A stretch of 34,682 nt of DNA. It comes from Lachnospiraceae bacterium (lineage in GTDB: Bacteria; Bacillota_A; Clostridia; Lachnospirales; Lachnospiraceae). This document shows positions 1-6,933 of this stretch, piece after piece; positions within the stretch are counted from its first letter, which is position 1; every line of letters begins with the position of its first letter. The notes beneath the pieces were generated by a model. The model saw only the letters and a list, made by a program, of their open reading frames with translations. It did not search any database and was not told the origin of the DNA. The stretch is taken from assembly GCA_016291475.1 (NCBI GenBank), contig JAEEXJ010000024.1, positions 1-34,682 on the forward strand, written 5' to 3'. The position numbers and the translations under genes are program-made.

Positions 1-294
1 TATATAATAATCAGGTTTTTGACCGAATCTTGCAAAGGCAATGAGATTAAGATGATCCAAATCTTCATCTCTCAAAGTTTTATCCGTAACCGCTCTAAAT
101 GTTTTTTGATAAAAAATATACTCCGGATTTACAGCAGCTTCGGAACTTACAATCTCTTCATTCGGATCATATGATTCCAATTCACAACTTCGAGCTTGGC
201 ACCCTAACAGAACGGATAATAAAGCAAAGACATATAATAAGTACCAATTCTTTGCTGTTTTCAGCATATGTAATTCCCGACCAATCTTCAGCAT
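1..294 (-). CDS. Lipoprotein of unknown function, 3' end beyond the window
   Basis: An open frame of 98 codons runs off the left edge. It starts at an ATG at 294 that follows GAGG with a 7-base spacer. An internal ATG at 267 is possible but has a poorer site. Residues 16-32 form a hydrophobic signal segment ending in LLGC, a lipobox with Cys32, so the product is probably lipid-anchored outside the membrane. The mature part is acidic and not recognised. Its ribosome binding site overlaps the stop codon of the lipoprotein fragment just upstream (303-398), so it is translated in the wake of a dead gene. It belongs to the accessory lipoprotein/membrane-protein cluster at the left end. Function unknown; the reading frame itself is fairly secure. 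Confidence 0.7.
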   Translation of the reverse strand, partial: MLKIGRELHMLKTAKNWYLLYVFALLSVLLGCQARSCELESYDPNEEIVSSEAAVNPEYIFYQKTFRAVTDKTLRDEDLDHLNLIAFARFGQKPDYYI

Positions 295-302
295 TTAATT
301 CC

Positions 303-398
303 TCAAATTTGGAAACGAATGCAGCCAGCAAAAAGACTGAAAACAGCAGTCAACAATATAACCGTTAATTTAGTTCTAAATTCAGATAGTTTTCGCAT
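303..398 (-). pseudogene. Signal-peptide remnant of a duplicated lipoprotein
   Basis: Thirty-one codons, from ATG at 398 to TGA at 303. The first 26 residues are nearly the same as the start of the 278-aa lipoprotein at 1454-2290: both have KLSEFRTKLTV, a hydrophobic run and a Gly-Cys lipobox. The DNA match extends upstream of the start. After the lipobox Cys the homology stops, and the frame ends within five codons. The ribosome binding site has also decayed (GAACG where the intact copy has GAAGG). I read this as the 5' stub of a tandem duplicate whose body was deleted or replaced by the next lipoprotein gene. Confidence 0.7.
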
Positions 399-457
399 AA
401 TTAGTCAGCGTTCACAAATAGATCTATTCAGTCAAATACGATATTATCAAATCTGAG

Positions 458-1099
458 TCAAACACTTCTGTCAAACTTGTATTTTATCGTACATTTTTTC
501 ACTGTAAACCCCTTAGAAATCAAATACTCATATAAGCTGGGCAAAGCATAATCATAAAATTTTGCACGAAATTTTTCTCCCAACTCGCATTCCTTATCAA
601 TAACTTCATTTTTATAATCTTTATATATTATCACCTTTCCACTAGCATTAAATTCAAGTCTCCCTGATTTTTGATCATACAAAGCGTCCTTTATGGAATC
701 CAATTCCATAATCAACAAAATAGCTGACTCATCAGCTGTTCTATATGCCAATCCTGATGAAAAAGCCTTTTGCAGGAAATGGTATATTTTTCCATCTTTT
801 ATCCATATCTTCTCATTCAATCTATCATCAATCCAGCGAGAGCCTAATCCAGAAACAATAGCCATCATTGCAATTGCCGAAATTGGAAAAGAAAAGCATA
901 CAAACAAATAAATAAATTCTACTCTGTCATCATCAATAGTAAGAAATGATTTTACCAAAAACATTATCGTAAAAAGTAATAGCATAACAAGCGAACTAAT
1001 CCGAAGATATCGAAATAGTTTTTCATTATGAATACGTCTCTTTTTAGCCTTTAGTTTTGATTCTCTGCTAATTTCAAATTTTATAAATTCACCTATCAT
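458..1099 (-). CDS. Two-TM membrane protein of unknown function
   Basis: 213 aa, ATG start after GAAGGAAG. The N-terminus is basic (residues 10-25). Two hydrophobic segments follow at about 33-52 and 64-86, then a soluble C-terminal region of about 125 residues that begins with GSRWIDDRLNEK. The arrangement suggests an inner-membrane anchor with a cytoplasmic domain. No family recognised. A decayed paralogue carrying the same GSRWIDDRLNEK motif lies at 3787-4022, so the gene belongs to the duplicated cluster. It sits 26 bases downstream of the small TM gene at 1126-1353 and is probably co-transcribed with it. Confidence 0.75.
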   Translation of the reverse strand: MIGEFIKFEISRESKLKAKKRRIHNEKLFRYLRISSLVMLLLFTIMFLVKSFLTIDDDRVEFIYLFVCFSFPISAIAMMAIVSGLGSRWIDDRLNEKIWIKDGKIYHFLQKAFSSGLAYRTADESAILLIMELDSIKDALYDQKSGRLEFNASGKVIIYKDYKNEVIDKECELGEKFRAKFYDYALPSLYEYLISKGFTVKKCTIKYKFDRSV

Positions 1100-1125
1100 C
1101 CGTATCTTCCTTCTCTACTATTGTA

Positions 1126-1353
1126 TCAACCAAGCAGTCTTTGAGCAATTAGAGTCAATTCATCCCGATTTTCTTCTACATATGTCTTAATCTCAGACGT
1201 TTTTACATATTCATGGTTAGACACATAGTTTTGTCCAATATAGTTCTGAACACTCCGTAGTATGCAAAACATTACTATTAGGATTAATGCAATCAATCCT
1301 ACGCTTACTGAAGCGACTATGGTCATCAATCTCTTCTCTTTTTTATCATTCAT
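1126..1353 (-). CDS. Small single-TM protein, shortened paralogue of the 169-aa neighbour
   Basis: 75 aa. A TM segment spans about residues 10-31, followed by a short extracytoplasmic stretch. That stretch contains SEI, YV, N, LT, Q and LL in the same order as residues after the TM/Cys of the protein at 2336-2845 (SEIPGYV...QLTQFSQDLL). The present gene stops where the longer one continues for another 120 residues, so it is a truncated duplicate. It may still be translated: ATG overlaps the end of the upstream remnant as ATGAATGA. Function unknown. Confidence 0.6.
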   Translation of the reverse strand: MNDKKEKRLMTIVASVSVGLIALILIVMFCILRSVQNYIGQNYVSNHEYVKTSEIKTYVEENRDELTLIAQRLLG

Positions 1354-1411
1354 CCGGAAATCCTTCTTTTCTCCATTGAATACCTAATTCAATAGCCTGT
1401 CTATCCTCGAT
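1346..1411 (-). pseudogene. C-terminal remnant of a lost gene (copy 2)
   Basis: About 21 codons in frame, reading I-E-D-R-Q then AIELGI, Q-W-R-K-E-G-F-P-D-E, stop. The start is replaced by the REP-like palindrome at 1412-1442. The same tail (EDHEAIELGI) occurs at 2838-2989. Both copies sit directly upstream of, and overlap, the same small TM gene family. The parent gene is not recognisable from so short a piece. Confidence 0.45.
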
Positions 1412-1442
1412 GGTGACAGTGGGGTACGTCCCCAGTGTCACC
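1412..1442. repeat. REP-like palindrome
   Basis: GGTGACA pairs with TGTCACC and TGGGG pairs with CCCCA around a TACGT loop, with a single G-G mismatch. The stem is 12 bp in a 31-bp element. GC-rich stems with GTGACA/TGTCAC ends and a GGGG/CCCC core resemble the dispersed REP-type elements of Firmicutes that are often linked to IS200-like REP transposases. That resemblance is from memory. It lies exactly at the point where the remnant of the upstream gene begins. No T-run follows, so it is not a typical terminator. Confidence 0.55.
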
Positions 1443-1453
1443 CTGCCAAATCT

Positions 1454-2290
1454 TCACTCCTGTGCAAGTGTTTCTATATAGCTCATAAATTCCTGACAAT
1501 GTTTTGTATTAATACTGTACTCGCCTTCAAAACTATTAAGATGTACAGTGACCACTTCTGCATTATCAAATTTTAAAGTCAAGATTCGTTCAGTATTATT
1601 CGAATCCAAAGTAACTACATCATCTGCAGAACCGCTTTGGTTCTGTAATGAATTCTTCCAAGCCCAATTATAAGCATCCAATTCAATCAGTTTATCTATC
1701 ACTTCGTTCTTCATTGATTCATCAGTTTTTCCTGCAGCTGAATCAGACCAAAACGTTCCATGCGGATCGTCAGATATGAAAATCAATCCACGATAAAAAT
1801 CCAATACATAAAATTGCGAATCAGCATAAGAATAGTCATAATAGAGCACAACAGACAGGGAATTGAGGTCAACATCATCAAGGCATTTGTCAGAATCGTT
1901 ATAGAGAATAGAATAATAAATATAATCTACAGGCAATTCCCCGGCATAAATTTTATCCTTTATCAAAGAAATTTCCTCATATGTCATTTTATCATCTGGA
2001 ATTTCATTAAAAACCTTCAATTCATCCAACACATATTCCGATGTGACATCGCCAAAAAAATCCCAATCGGCGTCAAGATAATACAAGAATAATTTAAAAT
2101 CCACCCCGTCAAATGTTGATTCGGGAAGATCATAATAATCGCAAAGCATTTGTGGTGTTATGGAATAATCCGCTTTATCCATATGAACGTTATCCATTTC
2201 ATCTTCGGAAGCACAGCCGACAAAGAGACTGAACACAGCAACCAAAAGTGAAACCGTTAATTTAGTTCTAAATTCAGATAGTTTTTGCAT
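1454..2290 (-). CDS. Lipoprotein of unknown function
   Basis: 278 aa with ATG start after GAAGG. The signal peptide is residues 1-26, ending in LFVGC (lipobox). The mature protein is strongly acidic and rich in Tyr and Asp, as expected for a surface-exposed lipoprotein. No domain recognised. The first 80 bases of the gene and its upstream leader are duplicated at 303-424, where only the signal peptide survives. It sits 45 bases after the gene at 2336 on the same strand and is probably in one transcript with it. Confidence 0.8.
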   Translation of the reverse strand: MQKLSEFRTKLTVSLLVAVFSLFVGCASEDEMDNVHMDKADYSITPQMLCDYYDLPESTFDGVDFKLFLYYLDADWDFFGDVTSEYVLDELKVFNEIPDDKMTYEEISLIKDKIYAGELPVDYIYYSILYNDSDKCLDDVDLNSLSVVLYYDYSYADSQFYVLDFYRGLIFISDDPHGTFWSDSAAGKTDESMKNEVIDKLIELDAYNWAWKNSLQNQSGSADDVVTLDSNNTERILTLKFDNAEVVTVHLNSFEGEYSINTKHCQEFMSYIETLAQE

Positions 2291-2335
2291 AATCAGTCAG
2301 CCTTCGCAAATAGATAACATACACTTTTAAGCAAA

Positions 2336-2845
2336 TCACCAAAAGGCTTCCTCAAAGTAAAACCAATTTTCACATATTCTCTCGGCTTTATATCTTAATC
2401 TGGCATTCCCTTCATATTCATAAGTGTCACCCGAATGCAATTCACCAAACGGATCAATGATCATATCGCTGGTAGCATAAAATATTCCACATTCATCTGC
2501 TTTATAATCTTGGGGCTCATATTCAAGGTATATCCATACACCATCAATTTCATTATCACCGAACTGAACTAATGCGAATACTTCAGAAACATTCAAATAA
2601 GTATAAAACTCAGCATTAATTCCTTCCGGAAGTTCATCTTGTTTATAATATATTTCAACGTTTTCCTCTTGGCGCTCTAATAAATCTTGTGAAAATTGAG
2701 TCAACTGCTGAACATTATCAACCACATATCCTGGGATTTCTGATCTACTAATGTATTTATTACGGCAAGAATATAAAAGGAGAGCCATAACAGTAACGAG
2801 CAATACAAATAGTAAATATTTACAGAATATTTCTTTTTTAATCAT
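2336..2845 (-). CDS. Membrane-anchored or lipoprotein-like protein of unknown function
   Basis: 169 aa from the ATG at 2845, preceded by GAAGGA with a 7-base spacer. The ATG at 2860 is also open but has a weak site. Choosing 2845 matches the start position of the paralogue at 1353. Residues 8-27 are hydrophobic and end at LLYSC, so this is either a lipobox or a simple TM anchor. The rest is an acidic extracytoplasmic domain rich in Tyr and Glu. The segment after the Cys is shared with the truncated paralogue at 1126-1353. Family not recognised. Its start overlaps the end of a gene remnant (2838-2989). Confidence 0.75.
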   Translation of the reverse strand: MIKKEIFCKYLLFVLLVTVMALLLYSCRNKYISRSEIPGYVVDNVQQLTQFSQDLLERQEENVEIYYKQDELPEGINAEFYTYLNVSEVFALVQFGDNEIDGVWIYLEYEPQDYKADECGIFYATSDMIIDPFGELHSGDTYEYEGNARLRYKAERICENWFYFEEAFW

Positions 2846-2989
2846 TCGGCATTCCTTCATTCATGTAATACCCAATTCTATCGCCTCATGGTCCTCATCC
2901 ATATCTCCCAAATAAGGAAGAGCAGAGAGGAAAATCGCATCAGCTTTATGATAGCTATACACCTGCAAAAATCCATTATACTTTATCAA
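2838..2989 (-). pseudogene. C-terminal remnant of a lost gene (copy 1)
   Basis: An open stretch that reads protein-like (KADAIFLSALPYLGDMDEDH followed by EAIELGI) and has no ATG start; a TTG at 2989 is the only candidate. It hits TGA at 2861-2863. Allowing a small indel near there, the tail would continue W-x-K-E-G-x-P to a TAA at 2838, matching the copy at 1346-1411 (WRKEGFPDE). This supports a decayed gene whose 3' end was conserved in both duplicates upstream of the small TM gene. Confidence 0.4.
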
Positions 2990-3041
2990 TCAATAACTCG
3001 CGTTGTTATTACAAACTCAACTAGAAACAATTGAGGTGTCA

Positions 3042-3759
3042 TTAGTCAAAAAAACTCATTGCAGTGGATTTTAAGAAATCCGTGCAATCCTTCTTTATAT
3101 ATGATTTATATATAAGATTCAACGGAGATGTTATTGCCACCCTATTAGTTATCCGAACTAAAGCGAATTCATGAGGTGCTCCCATAACCTTAATTTCCGT
3201 ATCAGGCGAATAATACATAACAATACATATCAAAGCTGCTGATAAAGTGACTAATTTATCCTTTACTTTTTCAAATTCATCATCAAAAAGTTGATTTAAA
3301 TCATCACACAAAACATCTATAGCTTTCTCCGGTGAATTTTTCAATATACATTGTTCATTTATATAGTTCGTTGCAATGTCCTGATAATGATGCAACACAT
3401 ACAAATAATCCTCTGGTGCAAACTCCTTCCTTTCCAAGGACATAGCTAAAGCTTTCTCAAGTTTTTCATATCCCTCTTTTTCCAAATAATCCGCTATTTG
3501 TTTTATGCAGCCCTCAAAAGACTGTTCATCTGTATATTTATAAGAAAAGCGTTCTCCGAGACATTGAAAAATAATCACGCCTTCATTAAGCAAATCTTCA
3601 ATAATATCAAATCCCACCTCATGTCCGGCAATCTCTTTGACAAAAAAACCCAATGGTCTAGTAACAAGTAATTTTCGAGCAGAATAATACTTGTACCCTT
3701 TTATCTCCGCTTTTTTTTGTAATCAATTCTTTTATTATTCTCTTCCGGTTTATATTCAT
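3042..3759 (-). pseudogene. Frameshifted gene of unknown function (A8 tract)
   Basis: The long frame (3042-3653) has only a TTG near its start and no ribosome binding site. Upstream, ATG at 3759 follows AAGGAG with a 5-base spacer and opens a frame that enters an A8 run (3711-3718). Without a shift that frame ends after 33 codons. Removing one A joins it to the long frame and yields a continuous protein of about 238 aa, starting MNINRKRIIKELITKK and running into GYKYYSARKL and the long frame. So the gene is either disrupted, phase-variable by slippage, or carries a sequencing error. The protein is mixed helical and soluble-looking and not recognised. If the TTG is real, the product is 203 aa. 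Confidence 0.65.
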
Positions 3760-3786
3760 TTTTTCTCCTTTACATAGCTCAACAAA

Positions 3787-4022
3787 TTAATGAAACTGAA
3801 CCCACAGTTTTTCATTCAGCCTGTCATCTATCCATCTGGAGCCCAAATTATCGACCAATGCCCTTACTGAAATTGATGCGACTAATAGTACGGCATCCAA
3901 AAAGATAAGCTTAACCTTAATAAAATCATCTTCGAAAGAACAAAAAAGCAACACTAAAGCAATGCAAAGAAAAGTAACAAACAGAATTCCGCTACATCAT
4001 AAAAGATTAACGAACTAACCAT
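3787..4022 (-). pseudogene. Decayed paralogue of the two-TM protein at 458-1099
   Basis: Translated on the minus strand, this stretch contains LGSRWIDDRLNEKLWV followed by a stop at 3787, matching GSRWIDDRLNEKIWI of the intact protein. Upstream of it are the two hydrophobic segments with a shared SF-x(2-3)-DD linker, interrupted by in-frame stops and a shift of frame near 3990-4020. The N-terminal basic region and the whole C-terminal soluble domain are missing. Too broken to be made. It accounts for most of the stretch without an intact gene between 3760 and 4086. Confidence 0.65.
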
Positions 4023-4081
4023 GCCTAATTACCTTTCGGTTTTTTCTATATTGTAATCAATCGTTTTATGATCTTGCAAAT

Positions 4082-4117
4082 AAAAAAAGGATCCTTTCAC
4101 ATTGTGAAAGGATCCTT
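4082..4117 (-). terminator. Intrinsic terminator of the DUF4190-type gene
   Basis: Perfect 14-bp stem, AAGGATCCTTTCAC at 4087-4100 and its complement at 4104-4117, with a 3-base loop. On the minus strand it is followed by a run of seven T (4082-4088). It sits 15 bases after the stop of the gene at 4132. Confidence 0.9.
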
Positions 4118-4131
4118 AAATGATTCGACAA

Positions 4132-4371
4132 TTAATTTAATCCGGGAATCTGTCCGGTAGCTCCAAGATATGCACCGAGTGCTGCGTTAATAATTGTAAG
4201 GACAAGTCCGATGGAACTCATGACAATACCTGCAATAGCCATGCCTCTCTTCTCGCTCTTTACACTCTTAATACCGAGAACAAGTCCTACAATAGAGATA
4301 GGAAGTCCGAAAAGGGGAATAAACCATGCAATAAGAGAAACAATACCAAGTACAAGTGAAGCTACAGCCAT
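4132..4371 (-). CDS. DUF4190-type small membrane protein
   Basis: 79 aa from ATG at 4371, preceded by GGAGG with an 8-base spacer; earlier ATGs have no such site. Two hydrophobic hairpin segments (about 2-28 and 38-65) flank the motif GLVLGIKSVKSEKRGMAIAG. The pattern of a Gly-rich TM, short basic loop and Gly-rich TM is typical of DUF4190 proteins. These are small integral membrane proteins of unknown function. It is monocistronic, with its own promoter (4412-4440) and a strong terminator. Confidence 0.85.
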   Translation of the reverse strand: MAVASLVLGIVSLIAWFIPLFGLPISIVGLVLGIKSVKSEKRGMAIAGIVMSSIGLVLTIINAALGAYLGATGQIPGLN

Positions 4372-4411
4372 TTCAAAACCCTCCATAGTAATCGTTATAA
4401 ACAACGCTTGT

Positions 4412-4440
4412 ATTCTACCAAAAAGTGGGCAAAATTACAA
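4412..4440 (-). promoter_or_regulatory. Sigma-A promoter of the DUF4190-type gene
   Basis: On the minus strand, TTGTAA (4435-4440), a spacer of exactly 17 bases and TAGAAT (4412-4417). A start site near 4405 leaves a leader of about 35 bases ahead of the ATG at 4371. Confidence 0.65.
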
Positions 4441-4580
4441 ATATATATCATATTCAGATCTGTCGCTTAAAACAATGTGATGAGATATCGTCATCGTACT
4501 AACCAGCCCCCAAAAAGTAACAAGGGTTATTCTAAACAGAGAAGTAATTCTGATTTAGCTTGCACTCGATTACAGCGTTC

Positions 4581-4901
4581 TCATTTTCTTATAAATTTTT
4601 GATCCGATTCATATTCATCACTGACGAAACGCTCTACAGTCATGTGAAGATCATATTTATCACGCAGATCAGCAAGCTGTTTCATCATAGGCGAAGCATG
4701 ATGAGCATCTATTGCAGCCTGATCCGACCATGAATCGATGAGCAGTACGGTTTCGGAATCCCCGATAGGTTGAAAATATTCATACCTCAGATTTCCTTTT
4801 TCGGCACGAATGGCGTCTGCGATACCTGAGATTTCCATTTCGTCAGCGAATGCACGTGCGTTTCCGTTTACGCCCTTATAATACAGATTTACAGTTATCA
4901 T
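4581..4901 (-). CDS. ABM-domain (antibiotic biosynthesis monooxygenase-like) protein
   Basis: 106 aa, ATG after AAGGAGG. The pattern MITVNLYYKG...R..A..M..SGIADAIRAEKGNLRYEYFQP.....VLLIDSW.D..AIDAHHAS..M..L matches the small dimeric ferredoxin-like ABM fold (YgiN-like). These proteins act as quinol or heme-related oxygenases or aldol-type enzymes; the substrate here is unknown. It lies 9 bases after the histidine phosphatase gene and is probably the last gene of a three-gene operon. No clear terminator is seen downstream in 4501-4580. Confidence 0.85.
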   Translation of the reverse strand: MITVNLYYKGVNGNARAFADEMEISGIADAIRAEKGNLRYEYFQPIGDSETVLLIDSWSDQAAIDAHHASPMMKQLADLRDKYDLHMTVERFVSDEYESDQKFIRK

Positions 4902-4910
4902 ATTGCCTCC

Positions 4911-5483
4911 TTATTCGGACATGCCATGCGCCAGTTCTTTAAGTTCTACCAGCCTATCGCCACCGAAGTGCATCTCCACAATATACGGCATCCAATTTAC
5001 AATACGAAGAAAATCATTTACTCCAAAGCTATTATCATAATGATTCAATATGGTACTCAGTGCCGTTCCATGAGTTCCTATAACAATAGTCTTCCCTTTA
5101 TATACGCCAAGTATTTCGTACAGAGCTTCCATATTGCGACGCTGTACGGATTCCAGGCACTCCCCGCCATCTTCGGCATAAGAAAAATCCAGCCACCTTT
5201 TCTCAAGCAGATTCGCTTCATAACTTCCGGCTTTTCGTTCCCTCAGTCTTTCATCGGTTACTATATCCATCCCGAAATACTCAGCAAGCGGTCTGATAGT
5301 ATCCATACTCCTTTTATGCGGACTGGACAAAAATGCATCTATTTTTCTATGCTTTAATGTCTCTAATACTATCTTCCTGTTTATGAGCCCTGCTTCGCTA
5401 AGCGGTCTGTTCCTGTCATCTTCTCCATAAACAGATTGAGCATGACGGACAAATATTATATTGGTTATCATTTGTTCTTCCAT
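4911..5483 (-). CDS. Histidine phosphatase (phosphoglycerate mutase-like) family protein
   Basis: 190 aa from the ATG at 5483 (GGAG, 10-base spacer). An ATG at 5471 (GGAAG, short spacer) would begin at MITNIIFVRHAQS and is equally acceptable. The catalytic RHAQS motif carries the phospho-accepting His, with SSPHKRSMDTIRPLAEYF, E-x-KAGSYEA and a second-His motif in IGTHGTAL. This is the set expected of the small two-histidine phosphatases, which act on sugar phosphates or other small molecules. Substrate not predictable. It follows the GNAT gene closely; depending on start, the gap is 7-19 bases. Confidence 0.88.
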   Translation of the reverse strand: MEEQMITNIIFVRHAQSVYGEDDRNRPLSEAGLINRKIVLETLKHRKIDAFLSSPHKRSMDTIRPLAEYFGMDIVTDERLRERKAGSYEANLLEKRWLDFSYAEDGGECLESVQRRNMEALYEILGVYKGKTIVIGTHGTALSTILNHYDNSFGVNDFLRIVNWMPYIVEMHFGGDRLVELKELAHGMSE

Positions 5484-5490
5484 TGAAATA

Positions 5491-5988
5491 TTACTCCAAG
5501 TCAATCCTGTAGTGCTGTTTAATAATCCCGTTTTCTGAAAACTCTTTAATCAATTGTCCACCACAGTTAATGGCCGTCCGGGCAGACGCTTTATTATCTT
5601 TGTCACAGGCTATTATCACCTGCCCAAGCTTTATGCTCTTTGCATATTCAAGGCAAAGAGCCAGCTGCTCGGTGCCATATCCCTTTTGCCTTTCCGATGG
5701 TCTTATTCCGTATGCTATATGACCTCCGCTCATCAATTCCTCGGTTAATGAGTGATGAATCTTGGTACACCCTACCAACTTCCCGTCGCTTACGCGTCTT
5801 GAAAAGAAAACACTGGTATGAGGACCGATCTCTTCAATGTGTTCAAGCCATTTATCAAAATCATCAAAATATGCAAGTCCGCCGCTTCCGTGCACGCTCA
5901 TATCTCCAAAGCAAAAGTGTTCCTCTTTGTACTGAAGAATCTGCTCTTTTAAATCCTTTGAAGGGAGTGTAAGTTCTAAATTATTCAT
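5491..5988 (-). CDS. GNAT family N-acetyltransferase
   Basis: 165 aa. The acetyl-CoA-binding motif A appears as Y-G-I-R-P-S-E-R-Q-K-G-Y-G-T-E (Q/R-x-x-G-x-G/A), with a preceding strand ending GGHIAYGI and a following helix. The later ACDKDNKASARTAINCGGQ stretch is the usual motif B of this superfamily. The acceptor is unknown. First gene of the GNAT-phosphatase-ABM operon. A palindrome shared with the SGNH hydrolase promoter lies just upstream (6014-6032). Confidence 0.88.
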   Translation of the reverse strand: MNNLELTLPSKDLKEQILQYKEEHFCFGDMSVHGSGGLAYFDDFDKWLEHIEEIGPHTSVFFSRRVSDGKLVGCTKIHHSLTEELMSGGHIAYGIRPSERQKGYGTEQLALCLEYAKSIKLGQVIIACDKDNKASARTAINCGGQLIKEFSENGIIKQHYRIDLE

Positions 5989-6013
5989 ATGGTTTTACAG
6001 CTCTATTAAATTG

Positions 6014-6032
6014 GCTTTAGTTTCAAACTATA
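6014..6032. promoter_or_regulatory. Palindromic motif, copy 1 (candidate operator)
   Basis: GCTTTAGTTTCAAACTATA. The core TAGTTT-C-AAACTA is a perfect inverted repeat. It differs at two of 19 positions from the motif at 6868-6886. It lies about 25 bases upstream of the GNAT start codon, overlapping where its promoter must be. No regulator is encoded next to it. Confidence 0.45.
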
Positions 6033-6130
6033 CAATATCATTTTCTTAGCAATGTTTATACCCCCTGTTACTTATCGCTAATACTATTTTCCTTAAGCAT
6101 ATGTTGCATCTCGATATAATATGAGCATAT

Positions 6131-6171
6131 AAAAATCGTCTTTATGTCCTCAGGGCATAAAGACGATTTTT
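6131..6171. terminator. Bidirectional intrinsic terminator after the SGNH hydrolase
   Basis: ATCGTCTTTATG pairs with CATAAAGACGAT, continued by A/T pairs, around a CC-TCA-GG loop region. On the minus strand it begins right after the stop at 6173 and ends in a T5 run. Confidence 0.85.
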
Positions 6172-6172
6172 T

Positions 6173-6790
6173 TCAATCTGATATAACACTTAAAATAGCT
6201 TCTGCAAGTTTCTCGTGGCCTTCCTCGCTCAAATGCTCGTCATCCACCTCACTTGCCTTAGCGTAATCGGATGCTGCTACGAATTTATTACCGTGGCGCT
6301 CCGCGATCTCTTTATAGACTTCCTTGAGTCCCTTACAGACCTCAATAGATTTTTTATCAAACTCGGGATCCTTCTCCGGCCTCCATACGTCTTCTCCCAG
6401 GAGGATAGGAGAGACGAGGACGACCTTTTCGGGTGAGATGTGTTTTTCTATTTCATCTAAGCATCTCTCCACACCTTTTCCTATGGTGTAGGGAGAAGCA
6501 TGATAGTAGGATTTGCAATCATTTGTTCCCAGCATCAGGATAACTCCGTCAACAGGATAATGACTTTCGAGAAGTACGGGGAGAAGATCCACACCTCTTC
6601 TGTCAGGTCTGAGTTCATCTTCAAAGACGGTGGTCCGGCCGCAAAGTCCCTCTTCATATACTCTCACATCACCAAGTTTGTTCTCGAGTATTCCGGTCCA
6701 TCTTTTATTTCTGGGATATCTGTTTTTAAGATTTTTACCGGGTACTAGTCCCCAGGTATTGGAATCACCGTATGCAAGAAGTACTCTCAT
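6173..6790 (-). CDS. SGNH/GDSL hydrolase
   Basis: 205 aa, ATG after AAAGGAGA. Block I is YGDSNTWG with the nucleophilic Ser, block III is LMLGTNDCK, and block V is DDEHLSEEGH with the Asp-x-x-His pair. A Gly (EGLCGRTT) stands in the block II position. These motifs mark an SGNH esterase/arylesterase-like lipolytic hydrolase. No signal peptide, so it is probably cytoplasmic. Length fits the compact family. The natural substrate is not predictable. Single-gene unit with its own terminator. Confidence 0.92.
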   Translation of the reverse strand: MRVLLAYGDSNTWGLVPGKNLKNRYPRNKRWTGILENKLGDVRVYEEGLCGRTTVFEDELRPDRRGVDLLPVLLESHYPVDGVILMLGTNDCKSYYHASPYTIGKGVERCLDEIEKHISPEKVVLVSPILLGEDVWRPEKDPEFDKKSIEVCKGLKEVYKEIAERHGNKFVAASDYAKASEVDDEHLSEEGHEKLAEAILSVISD

Positions 6791-6867
6791 AATCTGTCTC
6801 CTTTTCTCTACAGTTATGAGATTAACACCGCAGGCTTGCTTCGTCTAATACGGGTAAATTATATTTC

Positions 6868-6886
6868 GCTATAGTTTCAAGCTATA
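6868..6886. promoter_or_regulatory. Palindromic motif, copy 2 (candidate operator)
   Basis: GCTATAGTTTCAAGCTATA, matching the copy at 6014-6032 at 17 of 19 positions. On the minus strand it is followed closely by TATAAT (-10-like, near 6858-6863) upstream of the SGNH hydrolase gene. The position suggests a repressor or activator site. The conserved half-sites are TATAG and CTATA around TTGAAA. Confidence 0.45.
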
Positions 6887-6902
6887 TACCAATGCAATAT
6901 AG

Positions 6903-6933
6903 AAAAAGACGCTCATCTTGTGATGAGCGTCTT
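6903..6933 (-). terminator. Terminator overlapping the end of the ECF S-component gene
   Basis: AAGACGCTCATC (6906-6917) pairs perfectly with GATGAGCGTCTT (6922-6933) around TTGT. The T-run on the minus strand is at 6903-6907. The stop codon TGA (6913-6915) lies inside the 3' arm, so the last six codons are part of the stem. Confidence 0.88.

Noticed and set aside
99..368. Plus-strand open frame of 89 codons
   Set aside because: It lies opposite the partial lipoprotein gene and the lipoprotein stub, both of which have ribosome binding sites and signal peptides; no good start site.
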